Assembly (NCBI GenBank): GCA_027451885.1
Contig: DAIDHX010000002.1
Coordinates: 1 to 43,578, forward strand
Direction of reading: 5' to 3'
Length of the DNA: 43,578 nucleotides
Source of the DNA: Planctomycetales bacterium
Lineage (GTDB): Bacteria > Planctomycetota > Planctomycetia > Isosphaerales > Isosphaeraceae
Shown here: positions 9,304 to 17,705 of the stretch, piece after piece
How positions within the stretch are numbered: the stretch's first letter is position 1
Layout: each line of letters starts with the position of its first letter
Made by a program: the position numbers and the translations under genes
The notes under the pieces: generated by a model
Told to the model about the DNA's origin: nothing
The model's input: only the letters and a program-made list of their open reading frames with translations
The model's database searches: none

Positions 9304-9666
9304 CTAGAATTTCTTGAGTGCGGCGGCCTCGTCGGGATAGATTTCGAAAATCCGGTCGAAGCCACTGACCTTGAACGCGTCCATAATAACCGGACGTAGG
9401 TTGCAGAGCCTGAGCCGGCCCTTGCCTTCCTGGACCTTGCGGTGCAATTTGACGAAATGCGCCAGCATGGCGCTCGAAACAAAATGCGCGTTGGCCAGAT
9501 CAATCACGAGCTTGGTATAACGCCGGGAGGCAACCAGGTCGAGGAGCTCCCGTCCCACGACCTGGACCTTGTCGGCATCGAACATCGCGACCGTTTCCTG
9601 AAAACTGATGACTGCGACTCCGCCGACATTCCGGTACACGATGTATTCGTAGTCAGTGGCTGGCAT
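9304..9666 (-). CDS. STAS-domain anti-sigma factor antagonist
   Basis: 120-aa single STAS domain, the SpoIIAA/RsbV-type fold that binds an anti-sigma or switch kinase and frees the sigma factor. The strands and helix are in the expected order: GGVAVISFQETVAMFD, then a helix (VQVVGRELLDLVAS), TKLVIDLANAHFVSSAMLAHF, with the usual phospho-acceptor Ser in the VSSAML turn, then GRLRLCNLRPVIMDAFKVSG and the C-terminal helix. The ATG at 9666 is preceded by AGGAG with 10-nt spacing. The partner anti-sigma factor is not in the window. The stop is TAG. Confidence 0.85.
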   Translation of the reverse strand: MPATDYEYIVYRNVGGVAVISFQETVAMFDADKVQVVGRELLDLVASRRYTKLVIDLANAHFVSSAMLAHFVKLHRKVQEGKGRLRLCNLRPVIMDAFKVSGFDRIFEIYPDEAAALKKF

Positions 9667-9841
9667 GGTGGGAAAACTCCTGTGGGGACCTTCGCGGCAG
9701 CTTGGCCGCCACAACGGCAAGCCGCGAACACGTCCTTCAACTCCCTGATGTTATCAAGCATGAGCCAAAGGCAACCACGCGAAATCCGCGGCTCGGACGG
9801 TAAAGTTGATCGAGCCGAATCAATTCAGCGGAGGGATCGAC

Positions 9842-9870
9842 TTGACCGGGATGTAACGCGGCCTTATCTT
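9842..9870 (+). promoter_or_regulatory. sigma70-like promoter upstream of the adaptor genes
   Basis: TTGACC (9842-9847), 17-nt spacer, TATCTT (9865-9870), 38 bp before the ATG at 9908. Matches 5/6 and 4/6 of the housekeeping consensus with the ideal spacing. Assignment is by pattern only. Confidence 0.5.
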
Positions 9871-9907
9871 GAGAATGTATCCCCCAATACGGCCTACCTG
9901 AACGTCC

Positions 9908-10258
9908 ATGATTGATCATTTCGCCGATTTCACGATTCGGGTGATGGTAGCCGTGGCATTTCTCGCCACGCTCATGCTGCCCAAGCCACCGGCGAAAATT
10001 CAGGATCGGGGGCGTGCTCGATCCTCACGCTATCGGATTTCGAGCAGCAGTGATCTGCCTTCCTGCACCACGACTTCCGTTTCAGCGATTGCGCCTCGCG
10101 ATACCTATCCGAGCGAACCAGCTTCCGAGCCCGAGACCGTTCGCGCATTGCCTGCGACGCGTGCGGAGGTTGCCAAGTCGCCACAGCCAAAGATTGTCAC
10201 TCTCACATTGAAGGAGTCGACGCAACCTCCCCTTAGGCCGCTCCGCCTGCGCTTTTGA
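9908..10258 (+). CDS. small predicted single-pass membrane protein
   Basis: 116-aa hypothetical protein. The N-terminus has a hydrophobic segment (FTIRVMVAVAFLATLMLP, residues about 8-25), followed by a basic, Ser/Pro/Thr-rich tail with no recognisable domain, ending PLRPLRLRF. A good sigma70-like promoter lies just upstream and the adaptor gene begins 128 bp downstream on the same strand, so it may be the first gene of that transcription unit. I see no clear ribosome binding site. Composition is compatible with a coding sequence but the gene is not certain. Confidence 0.4.
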   Translation: MIDHFADFTIRVMVAVAFLATLMLPKPPAKIQDRGRARSSRYRISSSSDLPSCTTTSVSAIAPRDTYPSEPASEPETVRALPATRAEVAKSPQPKIVTLTLKESTQPPLRPLRLRF

Positions 10259-10386
10259 ATCGGCGCCTGCGCCTCGTCGGTAGTTGGGTCTCGGCCTGAG
10301 ATCACGAGTTGGAACAAAGCAGAAGACAAACGAGCTGCGCGAAGTTCCGCGAATTCTGGATTCATTACATTGAGGGGGGTGCAGAG

Positions 10387-11859
10387 ATGGCGACCGAGCA
10401 ACATTCGACCGAGCCCGCGACGACGAAACGCGTTGGGCCCGAGCCGAAGAAGGCCAAAAAGGGCGGTTGGGGCTGGCTAGCCGCGCTGGGGATCGTAGCC
10501 GCGGCTGCCGGCGGCGGCTTCTTTTTCATGGGTGCGAAGAATGAATCGCACCAGGAAGGCGGCAAGGAGCACGCCAAGGCCGAGGGTGAACATCACCGCT
10601 CGGAATCGGGCGAGGGCAACACGATTCTCGTGGTGCGTCCCACGCTCGGTGGCATGGAGCGTACGACGAATCAGCCCGGTACGATCCGTGCATTTGAATT
10701 TGCCGATCTGTTTGCCAAGCTTTCGGGGTACGTCCGCAACCTGACCGTGGACCGGGGCAGTCGGGTGAAGAAAGGGCAGACGCTGCTTGAGGTCTACGAT
10801 CCCGAACGCAAGGTCGCGGTCGATCAGGCGCAGGCCGAGCTCAGGTATGCCAAGGCTGCCGAGGTGCAGGCCGAGGCACGCGTGAAAGTCGCGATTGCGG
10901 CCGTTCAGGCCGCGGAGGCGAACAAGGAACAGGCCAAGGCGATTCTCGAAGAGATGAACGCCAAGTGGGAGTATCGCAAGAAGCAGTACGCTCGTATCTA
11001 CGACCTCTGGACTCGCAACGGCATCGAGGAGCGGCTGGTCGACGAACAGCGTGACGACATGCATGCCGCGGAGGCGTCGGTGCATTCGGCGAAGGCAGGC
11101 ATCATGACCGCCGAGGCCCAGTTGATCGAAGCACAGTCGAATGTCGACAAGGCCAAGGCTGACCTGGACGCGGCGCACGCGCAGGTGGGCGTCAACCAGG
11201 CTCACCTCGATATGGCCAACGTGATGCTCGAATACACGCAGATCAAGTCTCCGTATGACGGCGTGGTCACTTTCCGCGGCGAGGCTGTGCACGATGGCGC
11301 GTTCATTCGCTCCGCGGCCGAGGGAGGGGATAATGCTCTTCTCACCGTGGCGCGTTCGGACAAGTTCCGTACGATCGTGCTGGTGCCCGACACGGACTCC
11401 CCCTACTGCAAGGTCGGCAATGACACCGAGATTCTTTTTGACGCGCTCCCCGGCCGGATCTTCCACGGCACGGTGAGCCGAATCTCCGAGGCCGAGGATC
11501 TCAACGATCGCAACATGCGCGTGGAAGTCGACCTTGAAAATCAGGACGGGTCGCTCCGCGACGGCATGTGGGGCCGTGCCAATATCTTGCTCGAGAAGAT
11601 CGTCAAGAACCTCACCATTCCTTCGCAGTGCATGATCAGCAAGAACGGCAAGGGCGAAAGCGCGGTGATGGTGATCAAGGATGGGGAGATTCACCGTACC
11701 AACGTTCTGGTTGGCGTCGACAATGGCCTGCGTGTGGAGGTCATCTCCGGGCTCACCGATAAGGACCAGGTCATCCTGCGCCCAGATCCGTCGGTGCTTG
11801 ACGGCACCAAGGCGGTGGCCAGGGAAGCCGCGGCGGAGGACCTCAAGAAGCACTCTTGA
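10387..11859 (+). CDS. HlyD/MFP-family periplasmic adaptor of an RND efflux pump
   Basis: Membrane-fusion protein that bridges the inner-membrane RND permease and a TolC-type channel. The start at ATG 10387 has a strong GAGGGGGG Shine-Dalgarno; it gives 490 aa. A short cytoplasmic Lys-rich N-terminus is followed by one membrane anchor (WGWLAALGIVAAAAGGGFFF), a His/Glu-rich linker (NESHQEGGKEHAKAEGEHH), the first lipoyl half (LSGYVRNLTVDRGSRVKKGQ), a long Ala-rich coiled-coil hairpin, the second lipoyl half (IKSPYDGVVTFRGEAVHDG), and beta-barrel and membrane-proximal domains. The permease gene is 6 kb downstream on the same strand and two TolC genes lie between. The His-rich linker parallels a His-rich loop in the permease. 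Confidence 0.9.
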   Translation: MATEQHSTEPATTKRVGPEPKKAKKGGWGWLAALGIVAAAAGGGFFFMGAKNESHQEGGKEHAKAEGEHHRSESGEGNTILVVRPTLGGMERTTNQPGTIRAFEFADLFAKLSGYVRNLTVDRGSRVKKGQTLLEVYDPERKVAVDQAQAELRYAKAAEVQAEARVKVAIAAVQAAEANKEQAKAILEEMNAKWEYRKKQYARIYDLWTRNGIEERLVDEQRDDMHAAEASVHSAKAGIMTAEAQLIEAQSNVDKAKADLDAAHAQVGVNQAHLDMANVMLEYTQIKSPYDGVVTFRGEAVHDGAFIRSAAEGGDNALLTVARSDKFRTIVLVPDTDSPYCKVGNDTEILFDALPGRIFHGTVSRISEAEDLNDRNMRVEVDLENQDGSLRDGMWGRANILLEKIVKNLTIPSQCMISKNGKGESAVMVIKDGEIHRTNVLVGVDNGLRVEVISGLTDKDQVILRPDPSVLDGTKAVAREAAAEDLKKHS

Positions 11860-11882
11860 GCTCCGAGTGATTAATCATTCCG

Positions 11883-11920
11883 GGCCTCCTGCGCTGCATA
11901 GCCGGCGCAGGAGGCCTTTG
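11883..11920 (+). terminator. rho-independent terminator after the adaptor gene
   Basis: Perfect 12-bp stem GGCCTCCTGCGC (11883-11894) with GCGCAGGAGGCC (11905-11916), loop 10 nt, followed by TTTG. It lies 23 bp after the adaptor stop, so the next gene needs its own promoter. Confidence 0.8.
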
Positions 11921-12029
11921 CATGCGCCTGGGCCCACGGACGAGGTTGAGTGCCTCGGCAAAAGAACCGAAGTAAATGAGAGTCGTCAAAGAACGCCCCG
12001 ACACCAGGTTGAGTCAGGGAGGGCTCGGG

Positions 12030-12968
12030 ATGGCAGCTCGCGACTCGGTTCGCGTCCGCCCGTCAGTGGAATCGCTTGAAGGCCGGCTGGTGCAAAGTAC
12101 CGTGTTCCCGATCAACTCGATCGGCTCGAGCGCGGGCACGATCACGCAGCCAGGTGAAGTGACTTCGGCCTCAGTGACAGTGGCCCAGCAGAACCTCACA
12201 CCGTACAAGACAACCACGATCTTCGGCGTATTTGTCACGCCGGCGGATGGCTCGGGGATTCATCCTCGGATCGTCGGGATCGAAGACGCAGGGGTGAAGA
12301 TCCCGTTCCAGCAAGGCCGTGCGTTTGGTCAAGGCGGCAGCGACCAGGCGGCGGCATTCGTCAAGCTGAGCCGTCCCGGCCCGCTCACGGTGCAGGTCGC
12401 GGGGGCCCAGCATACGGCGGGCAGCTATGTGCTCGACGTGACGCTGGCTGGAGACCTCACGGGGAGCGGGTCAGTCAGTCCGGCCGATCTGCCGCTCTTC
12501 GCCGAGACCTATTCGTCCCGGTTTGGCCAGCCAAACTACAACCCGGCCGCCGACTTCAATCAGAACGGCCGCGTCAACCTGTATGACGCCATGGCGCTCA
12601 TGCACAACATGCCGCCGCAGAGCCCCAACAAGAAGCTCCAGGCCGTCATCCAGCTCATGCCCAACGAGCAGACGCCTTCGCCTACCTCGGCGAACTCGGG
12701 GGGGCAGACGTATCTCAAGCATGTCACGATTATCGGCTTTACCACGCCCGGCAGCCTGATCCTCACCGACGGCAAGAGCCAGATCTACAAGTTCAACGGT
12801 CAGGCGTATTACTCCGGTGCGAAGGGTTTCTTCGCGATTCCAACGGTCAACACCGGGGGGCTCAACAACAACGACTTCCTGTTCCTTGATCCCTTCGGGC
12901 GCAAGCTCATGCAGGATTACCCAATCTTCTGGAACGCATACGCCCGGCCGAATTCGCGCTACCGATAA
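12030..12968 (+). CDS. secreted protein with LExR-type N-terminal motif and dockerin-like loops
   Basis: Hypothetical exported protein, 312 aa from ATG 12030, chosen because AGGGAGGG lies about 7 nt upstream; ATG 11976 is an alternative. The N-terminus RVRPSVESLEGRLVQST resembles the LEPRxLLS-type motif seen at the start of many planctomycete surface proteins. A beta-sandwich-like region follows (residues about 30-145). Then two Asp/Asn-rich loops, GDLTGSGSVSPADLPLF and ADFNQNGRVNLYDAMAL, look like paired calcium-binding dockerin/EF-hand motifs. The C-terminus is beta-rich (GQTYLKHVTIIGFTTPGS) and ends in an aromatic/basic tail. It lies between adaptor and TolC genes, but a role in efflux is not shown. 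Cohesin-like partners are not visible here. Confidence 0.7.
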   Translation: MAARDSVRVRPSVESLEGRLVQSTVFPINSIGSSAGTITQPGEVTSASVTVAQQNLTPYKTTTIFGVFVTPADGSGIHPRIVGIEDAGVKIPFQQGRAFGQGGSDQAAAFVKLSRPGPLTVQVAGAQHTAGSYVLDVTLAGDLTGSGSVSPADLPLFAETYSSRFGQPNYNPAADFNQNGRVNLYDAMALMHNMPPQSPNKKLQAVIQLMPNEQTPSPTSANSGGQTYLKHVTIIGFTTPGSLILTDGKSQIYKFNGQAYYSGAKGFFAIPTVNTGGLNNNDFLFLDPFGRKLMQDYPIFWNAYARPNSRYR

Positions 12969-13001
12969 ACGATCCGCGCTGCGCTGTCCGGCAGTTCTCA
13001 G

Positions 13002-13029
13002 GGCCCCCGTCGGAGATCCGGCGGGGGCC
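13002..13029 (+). terminator. GC-rich hairpin after the LExR/dockerin-like gene
   Basis: GGCCCCCG t CGG (13002-13013) pairs with CCG g CGGGGGCC (13018-13029), loop 4 nt. There is no T tract, but position and strength suggest a terminator. Confidence 0.6.
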
Positions 13030-13171
13030 ATTGCATGCGCGGCATCGGCCGCGGTTGTTGATCCCTGGAGCCCGGGATCAACGGATGGCAGGAACGGTGC
13101 GGCAGGTGGTCGAGCCGTTCACGCGGCGACCGCGGTGCTCACAAGCTCCAGCCCAACGATGCGAGCCTGGG

Positions 13172-13205
13172 CAAAAGAAAAGGCCGAGCCCGGAAGGCTC
13201 GGCCC
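13172..13205 (-). terminator. rho-independent terminator of the tolC operon
   Basis: On the minus strand GGCCGAGCC, a 5-nt loop and GGCTCGGCC (13204-13182) are followed by TTTTCTTTT. It is 34 bp past the stop of the distal TolC gene, a textbook intrinsic terminator. Confidence 0.85.
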
Positions 13206-13238
13206 TGGGAACTCATGGTTCTTTCTGCGAGCGTCACG

Positions 13239-15140
13239 CTAGCCGCCGACGCCCGAATGCTCTGCGTTATTGCTTTGCATGTCGACAAGCGGGGGCGGTG
13301 TGCCAAGCGCGACCCAGAGTCGGAACTGCGATTGATCGAACTCCAGAAGGGCCTGGACGAGCCGGACGCGCGCGTCGGCGAGCAGGTGCAAGCTGTTGAC
13401 GACCTCGATCGGCTTGCCAAGATTGGCGCGGGTTCGGGCAAGGTCTTCCTGGAAGCCCTGGCGTGAGGAAACGAGCTCGCCACGAGCGATGTCGATCTGG
13501 TGAAAGGCGGCTCGGGTATCGGCGAGTGCCTGGCTGACTTCCTTGCGTGCAAGGTTGATCGTGCGCTGGCGTTCCGCGACCGCTGCGCCCAGTTCGGCAT
13601 CGCGCTGACGGATGAGCGCCAGGTTGCCTACGCCCATGTTGAGGAAGTTCCAGTAAAGCCGCACGTCGAAATCGTTCCGGCCGGCGAAACGTCCCATGAG
13701 AGGAGGCGTGAGATTGCTGCCGCCGCCGAAGGCGCCCGCGCTGAAGCCGAGCCAGAGGGTAGGCAGGAGCGGCCTGCCAATTTCTTGCGACTTGCGCACC
13801 TCGGCCTCCGCGATCTGGGCCGATCGCTTGGCGAGATCAGGGCGATTATCGAGCGCAACTCGAATCAGGTCTTGCTGGGTGGTGTTGAGGTCGATCAGGA
13901 AGATTGGCACGAGCGGGCCGCCGACGGGCACGAGCGTGACGGAGGGATCAAGGTTAAGCCGCATGGCGAGCCTGGCCGCGGCCACGCCGACGGTTTCCTC
14001 AGCCTTCTGCACGTCGCCCCTGCGGAGGCTCCACTCCACCTTGGCACGCTCGGCGTCTGCCTTGCGGCCTTCGCCGGTGGTCGCGTATTCATCGGTCACG
14101 CGGACGATCTCGTACGCCTCGCGCTCGGAGAGCCGCTGGGCCTCGAGCACGGCCTGGGCGCCCAGGAGCTCGAGATGGAGCTGGGCGACGTCGAGCAAGA
14201 TTTCGTTCGCGGTGGCGGACGCGTTGAATTCGCGGGCAATCACGCGCTGGCGGGCGGCCAGAGGCTCGAACCAGGCGTCGGTGAGCTGTGCGAAGATATT
14301 CACGCCAGGAATACCGATTGTCTCAGCGGTTACACCGCGAGCACCGGCACCGAAGTAGAACGACTGCTGAGTCAGATTGATCATCTTGCCGTTCGACCGC
14401 TGGGTCAAACCGTTATGATCGTGATAGGTGGCACCGCCGTTGAGCGAGGGTACGAGCAACGTCCGGGCCGCAAGCTGCTGGGCCAAAGCCTCAAGGATCT
14501 GAGTCCGGGCCGCGGCGATCGTTGGGTTCGCAACGTCCGCCAATCGAAGGGCTGTCGCCAGATCGATCGGATACTCCCGGTTCGACGCCGGGATCACCGA
14601 GGGTGCGGGAACCACGATATTCGGATCGAGGCCCGCGGGCTTGAGATCGGGGTCGAGCTTCAGCGGCTGGAACGCGAACACATTGCGCGGTGAAAGTGTA
14701 AGCGCGGGGGCCTGCGTGGTGGGCAGCCGATTGTCCACAATCTTCGGCCCGGCCTTGGGATCCAACGAGAGCTTGATCGCCGTTGGGGGCTGATCGCCCG
14801 GCTCGATCGACTGGCCCTGCGCACATGCCTTCGAACCCAGAGGCTCGATGCTGGCCAGGCTGGGTGGTGCTGCAACGCCCAACGAATCAAGCTGTGGGGA
14901 GGCCGATTTGGCCTGTTGCACCGTAGCCCCTTGCGGGCTCGCCATGATTCGCGACTGTGGCGAGGGCATTGCCCCCGCCACGGGCACCTGGGCCGAGGTC
15001 TCGTTATAGACCCGCCGGCTCATTCGGACCGATTCGTCCGACGCGCACCCAACCACGAACAACGCCGCGGCAATCGGAGCCACCCGCTTCCCGAGCCCGC
15101 CGCCATTCGGCGGGCTCATCTCAGAACGCGAGTTCATCAT
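13239..15140 (-). CDS. TolC-family outer-membrane efflux lipoprotein
   Basis: Outer-membrane factor, 633 aa. The start at ATG 15140 follows AAAGGA with 4-nt spacing (a second ATG at 15137 is equally possible). The N-terminus is a lipoprotein signal, GKRVAPIAAALFVVGCASDE, with lipobox VVGC. A Pro/Ala-rich linker of about 130 residues precedes the two TolC repeats, recognisable from DLATALRLADVANPTIAAAR and the second-half DLIRVALDNRPDLAKRSAQI, each followed by long helices. The segment FSAGAFGGGSNL is shared with the upstream TolC gene, showing paralogy. It is second in a two-gene operon (50 bp after the upstream TolC stop) and ends at a strong terminator. Likely exit duct for the RND pump encoded around it. 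Confidence 0.9.
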   Translation of the reverse strand: MMNSRSEMSPPNGGGLGKRVAPIAAALFVVGCASDESVRMSRRVYNETSAQVPVAGAMPSPQSRIMASPQGATVQQAKSASPQLDSLGVAAPPSLASIEPLGSKACAQGQSIEPGDQPPTAIKLSLDPKAGPKIVDNRLPTTQAPALTLSPRNVFAFQPLKLDPDLKPAGLDPNIVVPAPSVIPASNREYPIDLATALRLADVANPTIAAARTQILEALAQQLAARTLLVPSLNGGATYHDHNGLTQRSNGKMINLTQQSFYFGAGARGVTAETIGIPGVNIFAQLTDAWFEPLAARQRVIAREFNASATANEILLDVAQLHLELLGAQAVLEAQRLSEREAYEIVRVTDEYATTGEGRKADAERAKVEWSLRRGDVQKAEETVGVAAARLAMRLNLDPSVTLVPVGGPLVPIFLIDLNTTQQDLIRVALDNRPDLAKRSAQIAEAEVRKSQEIGRPLLPTLWLGFSAGAFGGGSNLTPPLMGRFAGRNDFDVRLYWNFLNMGVGNLALIRQRDAELGAAVAERQRTINLARKEVSQALADTRAAFHQIDIARGELVSSRQGFQEDLARTRANLGKPIEVVNSLHLLADARVRLVQALLEFDQSQFRLWVALGTPPPLVDMQSNNAEHSGVGG

Positions 15141-15189
15141 CCAATCCTTTCTTGAGAATAGAGAGGACAAGGCATGATTGACATCGCGC

Positions 15190-17070
15190 CTAGGGTTTGA
15201 GCAGGGACGAGCCATCCGCCGGGGGCGGGATCAGTGAAACACGCCGGACTTCTGGCGAGACGGGCGCGGGCGCCCTCATCCCAGCCGTGGTAGGTTGAAC
15301 GCCGCTGCTGGTGCTGACCCGGAAGGCCCCCGGCGGACGAGCAGGCGGCATGGACGCGACGCGAGCAGGCGCTGGCATGGCTCGGTTGGCCTGGGGCCGC
15401 TCGCCGGCGGGCATCGGTGCTCCGCCTCGGACTGGCAGCAAGTTCTGGGGATACACGCCTTCGGTGGGAACTGGTTGGGCCAGCATGTTCGCCGGAGGCT
15501 GCCCGAGCGCGACGTACATCTCGAACTGGGCTTCATTGAAGTTCACGATCGCATCGAGATACGAACGGCGGGCGCTCGCGAGCAAGTCGAAACTGTTCAG
15601 GAGCTCGATCGGCAGCACGCGGTTTCGGTCCGCGCCACCCATCGCCTTGATTCGATCGAAATCCTCGTGGAACGAGAGATTGCCCGCACGCACGGCACTT
15701 TCATATGTGGCGATCTGGGCATAGCGGGCATGGGCCTTGGCGTAGGCTTCCGCCACCTGGGCGCGAACCATGTTGAGGATGGCGACCTGCTCATATTGAG
15801 CGACCTGGAGCCTGGCCGAAGCCTCGCGAATCATCGCGACGTTGCCCACGCCCAGGTTCTGGATCGTCCAGTAACCGATGGCGTCGAAGTCGGTCCGGCT
15901 CGAGAGTGCACCAAAGACAGGCCGCACCAGGTTACTACCGCCGCCGAAACCGCCGGCGCTGAAGCCGAGCAGAATGTTGGGCGAGAAGGGCAGGATCTTG
16001 GCGCCATCGAGCGAATAGAGGGCTGCCTGGATCGCCGCACGCTGCGCCGCGAGCTCAGGACGATTCAGCAGACCGATCGCAATCAGCTCCGAGACCGGAA
16101 TCGGATCGGGGACGATTGGGCTGGGAACCACTGCGCCGTCGGTCGGGTGCAGCCGAATCGAAGGATCCAGATTGAGCAGCCGGCAGAGCTCCGCCGACGC
16201 GGTCAGGATCATCGCTTCCGCCGCCTGGATGTCCGACTCCCGGCGGGCCAGCTCAGTCGTGGCACGGTTGGCGTCCGCGTCGCGACCCTGGCCGGTCCTG
16301 GCGAACTCCGTCGTCAGCTTCTGAATGTCCCGGGCCTCGTCACGCGCCTGGGTGAGCACCGCCTTCAAGCCCTCGGCTCGCAGGAGCTCGCTGTAGGCCA
16401 TCGTGACCCGCAAGAGCACCTGGTTGCGAACGGCCATCGTGTCCATCTCGCGCTCACGCACGATCTGGCGGCTCGAAAGGTAGTTGAAAATCCCCAGGCC
16501 GACGTTCTCCTGCAAGAACACGCCGGGAACATTGACCGTGCCGGCCGCGATCGCATTGGAGCCGGCACCGATGTAGAACGCCGAACGATTCACCGAGAGA
16601 ATGTTGCCGTTCGACTGTTGCAAATTGCCGTTGTGCGAGTCGTAGTTCATGCCGGGGTTGATTGAGGGCAAGAAATACGCCGCGGCAAGTTGGCGTTCAG
16701 CGTCGGCGATCAGGATTCGCCGCCGAGCAATATTCAGTTGCGGGTTCTGAACGCCTGCCAGCCGAAGCGCCGTGGTCAGGTCGATCTGCTGGATCTCCTG
16801 GCTCAGGATGGTCGGCGGCGTGACGGGAGCGGGTGCAACTCCCATCCCCGGGCGTCGAGGCGTGTTAATTCCCGATCGGGCTTCGTTCGGAAGCGCCCGT
16901 AACGGGGGTTCGGCCATGGCCGGAGCTGCCGGCGCCGCCGGGGCAACCGGCGGTGGATTTGGTGGGGCTCCAGGCCGACTCGGCACCTGAGCATGCGACT
17001 GCATGGGCGCAGCCATGCAAAGAACGCTTGCGAGCACCGTTCCAATCGCTGCTGGTCGTCTAGGCGTCAC
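15190..17070 (-). CDS. TolC-family outer-membrane efflux protein
   Basis: Outer-membrane factor, 626 aa, paralogue of the next gene. I choose GTG 17070 because GGGAGGATAAG lies directly upstream and the product then starts with a signal peptide (RRPAAIGTVLASVLCMAAP, cleavage after SHA). A GTG at 17130 is a less likely longer start. After a Pro/Ala-rich linker come TolC repeats (DLTTALRLAGVQNPQLNIAR; SELIAIGLLNRPELAAQRAA). It shares FSAGGFGGGSNL and the NLGVGNVAMIREASARLQ region with its neighbour. Unlike the neighbour it has no lipobox Cys. The C-terminus has about 90 residues of Pro/Ala-rich tail. The stop is TAG. It is divergent from the permease gene. Confidence 0.9.
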   Translation of the reverse strand: MTPRRPAAIGTVLASVLCMAAPMQSHAQVPSRPGAPPNPPPVAPAAPAAPAMAEPPLRALPNEARSGINTPRRPGMGVAPAPVTPPTILSQEIQQIDLTTALRLAGVQNPQLNIARRRILIADAERQLAAAYFLPSINPGMNYDSHNGNLQQSNGNILSVNRSAFYIGAGSNAIAAGTVNVPGVFLQENVGLGIFNYLSSRQIVREREMDTMAVRNQVLLRVTMAYSELLRAEGLKAVLTQARDEARDIQKLTTEFARTGQGRDADANRATTELARRESDIQAAEAMILTASAELCRLLNLDPSIRLHPTDGAVVPSPIVPDPIPVSELIAIGLLNRPELAAQRAAIQAALYSLDGAKILPFSPNILLGFSAGGFGGGSNLVRPVFGALSSRTDFDAIGYWTIQNLGVGNVAMIREASARLQVAQYEQVAILNMVRAQVAEAYAKAHARYAQIATYESAVRAGNLSFHEDFDRIKAMGGADRNRVLPIELLNSFDLLASARRSYLDAIVNFNEAQFEMYVALGQPPANMLAQPVPTEGVYPQNLLPVRGGAPMPAGERPQANRAMPAPARVASMPPARPPGAFRVSTSSGVQPTTAGMRAPAPVSPEVRRVSLIPPPADGSSLLKP

Positions 17071-17200
17071 GACCTTATCCTCCCGCGTCCGCGGCACGAC
17101 GATAAAAGCTCCGATCTTCCCGACATTCACTTTTTTCCATCGTCCCGGAATTCAGAGGACTTGACGATTACTGATCGAGTTCGTTCGGAGGGGGCGTCGA

Positions 17201-17228
17201 TTGACAGGCCGGGAGGGTTGGTTAACAT
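17201..17228 (+). promoter_or_regulatory. sigma70-like promoter of the permease unit
   Basis: TTGACA (17201-17206), 16-nt spacer, TAACAT (17223-17228). The -35 box is perfect. It precedes a small ORF at 17272 and the RND permease gene. Confidence 0.5.
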
Positions 17229-17271
17229 AAGACAAGGACGAAATCCTTCTTGCGATCCTGAGAGGCCATTC

Positions 17272-17595
17272 GTGGTTGCCCGCGTGTTCCGGCATATGCT
17301 GGGAATTCTGCTCTGCCTCTCTCTTGCCATGAACCTGTGCGCTGGTCGGGCACTTCAGGGTTTGAGCAGCGTGCATCATCGGGGTGTCTCTCCGCCCCGT
17401 AAGGTCCGTCTGGGCCGATCCTTCACGGCCCGCACGCCACAGGCCGCCCGAGCCAGCATGATGGACGATCGCCGGGGGCTTCCCACTCTCCGCCTGCTCC
17501 CAATTCCGGGTTGGATTCCGATACCACTTCTCGAAGATCGAAATGGAATCGACCGCGGCACCCACGGATACGTCGCCCACCCCCTTCGGTGTTAA
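17272..17595 (+). CDS. small predicted secreted protein ahead of the permease
   Basis: 107-aa hypothetical. The start is GTG 17272, with GAGAGG about 7 nt upstream and a good promoter 45-70 bp upstream. The product begins VVARVFRHMLGILLCLSLAM (start codon read as Met in vivo), which looks like a signal sequence, followed by a basic, Arg/Pro-rich region without recognisable domain and a C-terminus ending VAHPLRC. The RND permease follows after 110 bp on the same strand. It may be a leader or accessory peptide of the pump, or the frame may be non-coding leader sequence. Confidence 0.35.
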   Translation: MVARVFRHMLGILLCLSLAMNLCAGRALQGLSSVHHRGVSPPRKVRLGRSFTARTPQAARASMMDDRRGLPTLRLLPIPGWIPIPLLEDRNGIDRGTHGYVAHPLRC

Positions 17596-17705
17596 GTCAC
17601 TCGCGGTGTCCCCGTGCGCGCTTTGCCTTGCGCATGCGCCCAAGCCGTTCCCCCGCCTGATACGCGTCTACCCCGCCCGACTCCGACTCGGAGGTTTTTC
17701 TCTAC

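Noticed and set aside
7880-11853. Long open frames antisense to the TPR protein (about 430 codons) and the adaptor (about 460 codons)
   Set aside because: They mirror the codon pattern of the real plus-strand genes, lack family motifs, signal peptides and ribosome sites, and are typical GC-rich shadows.
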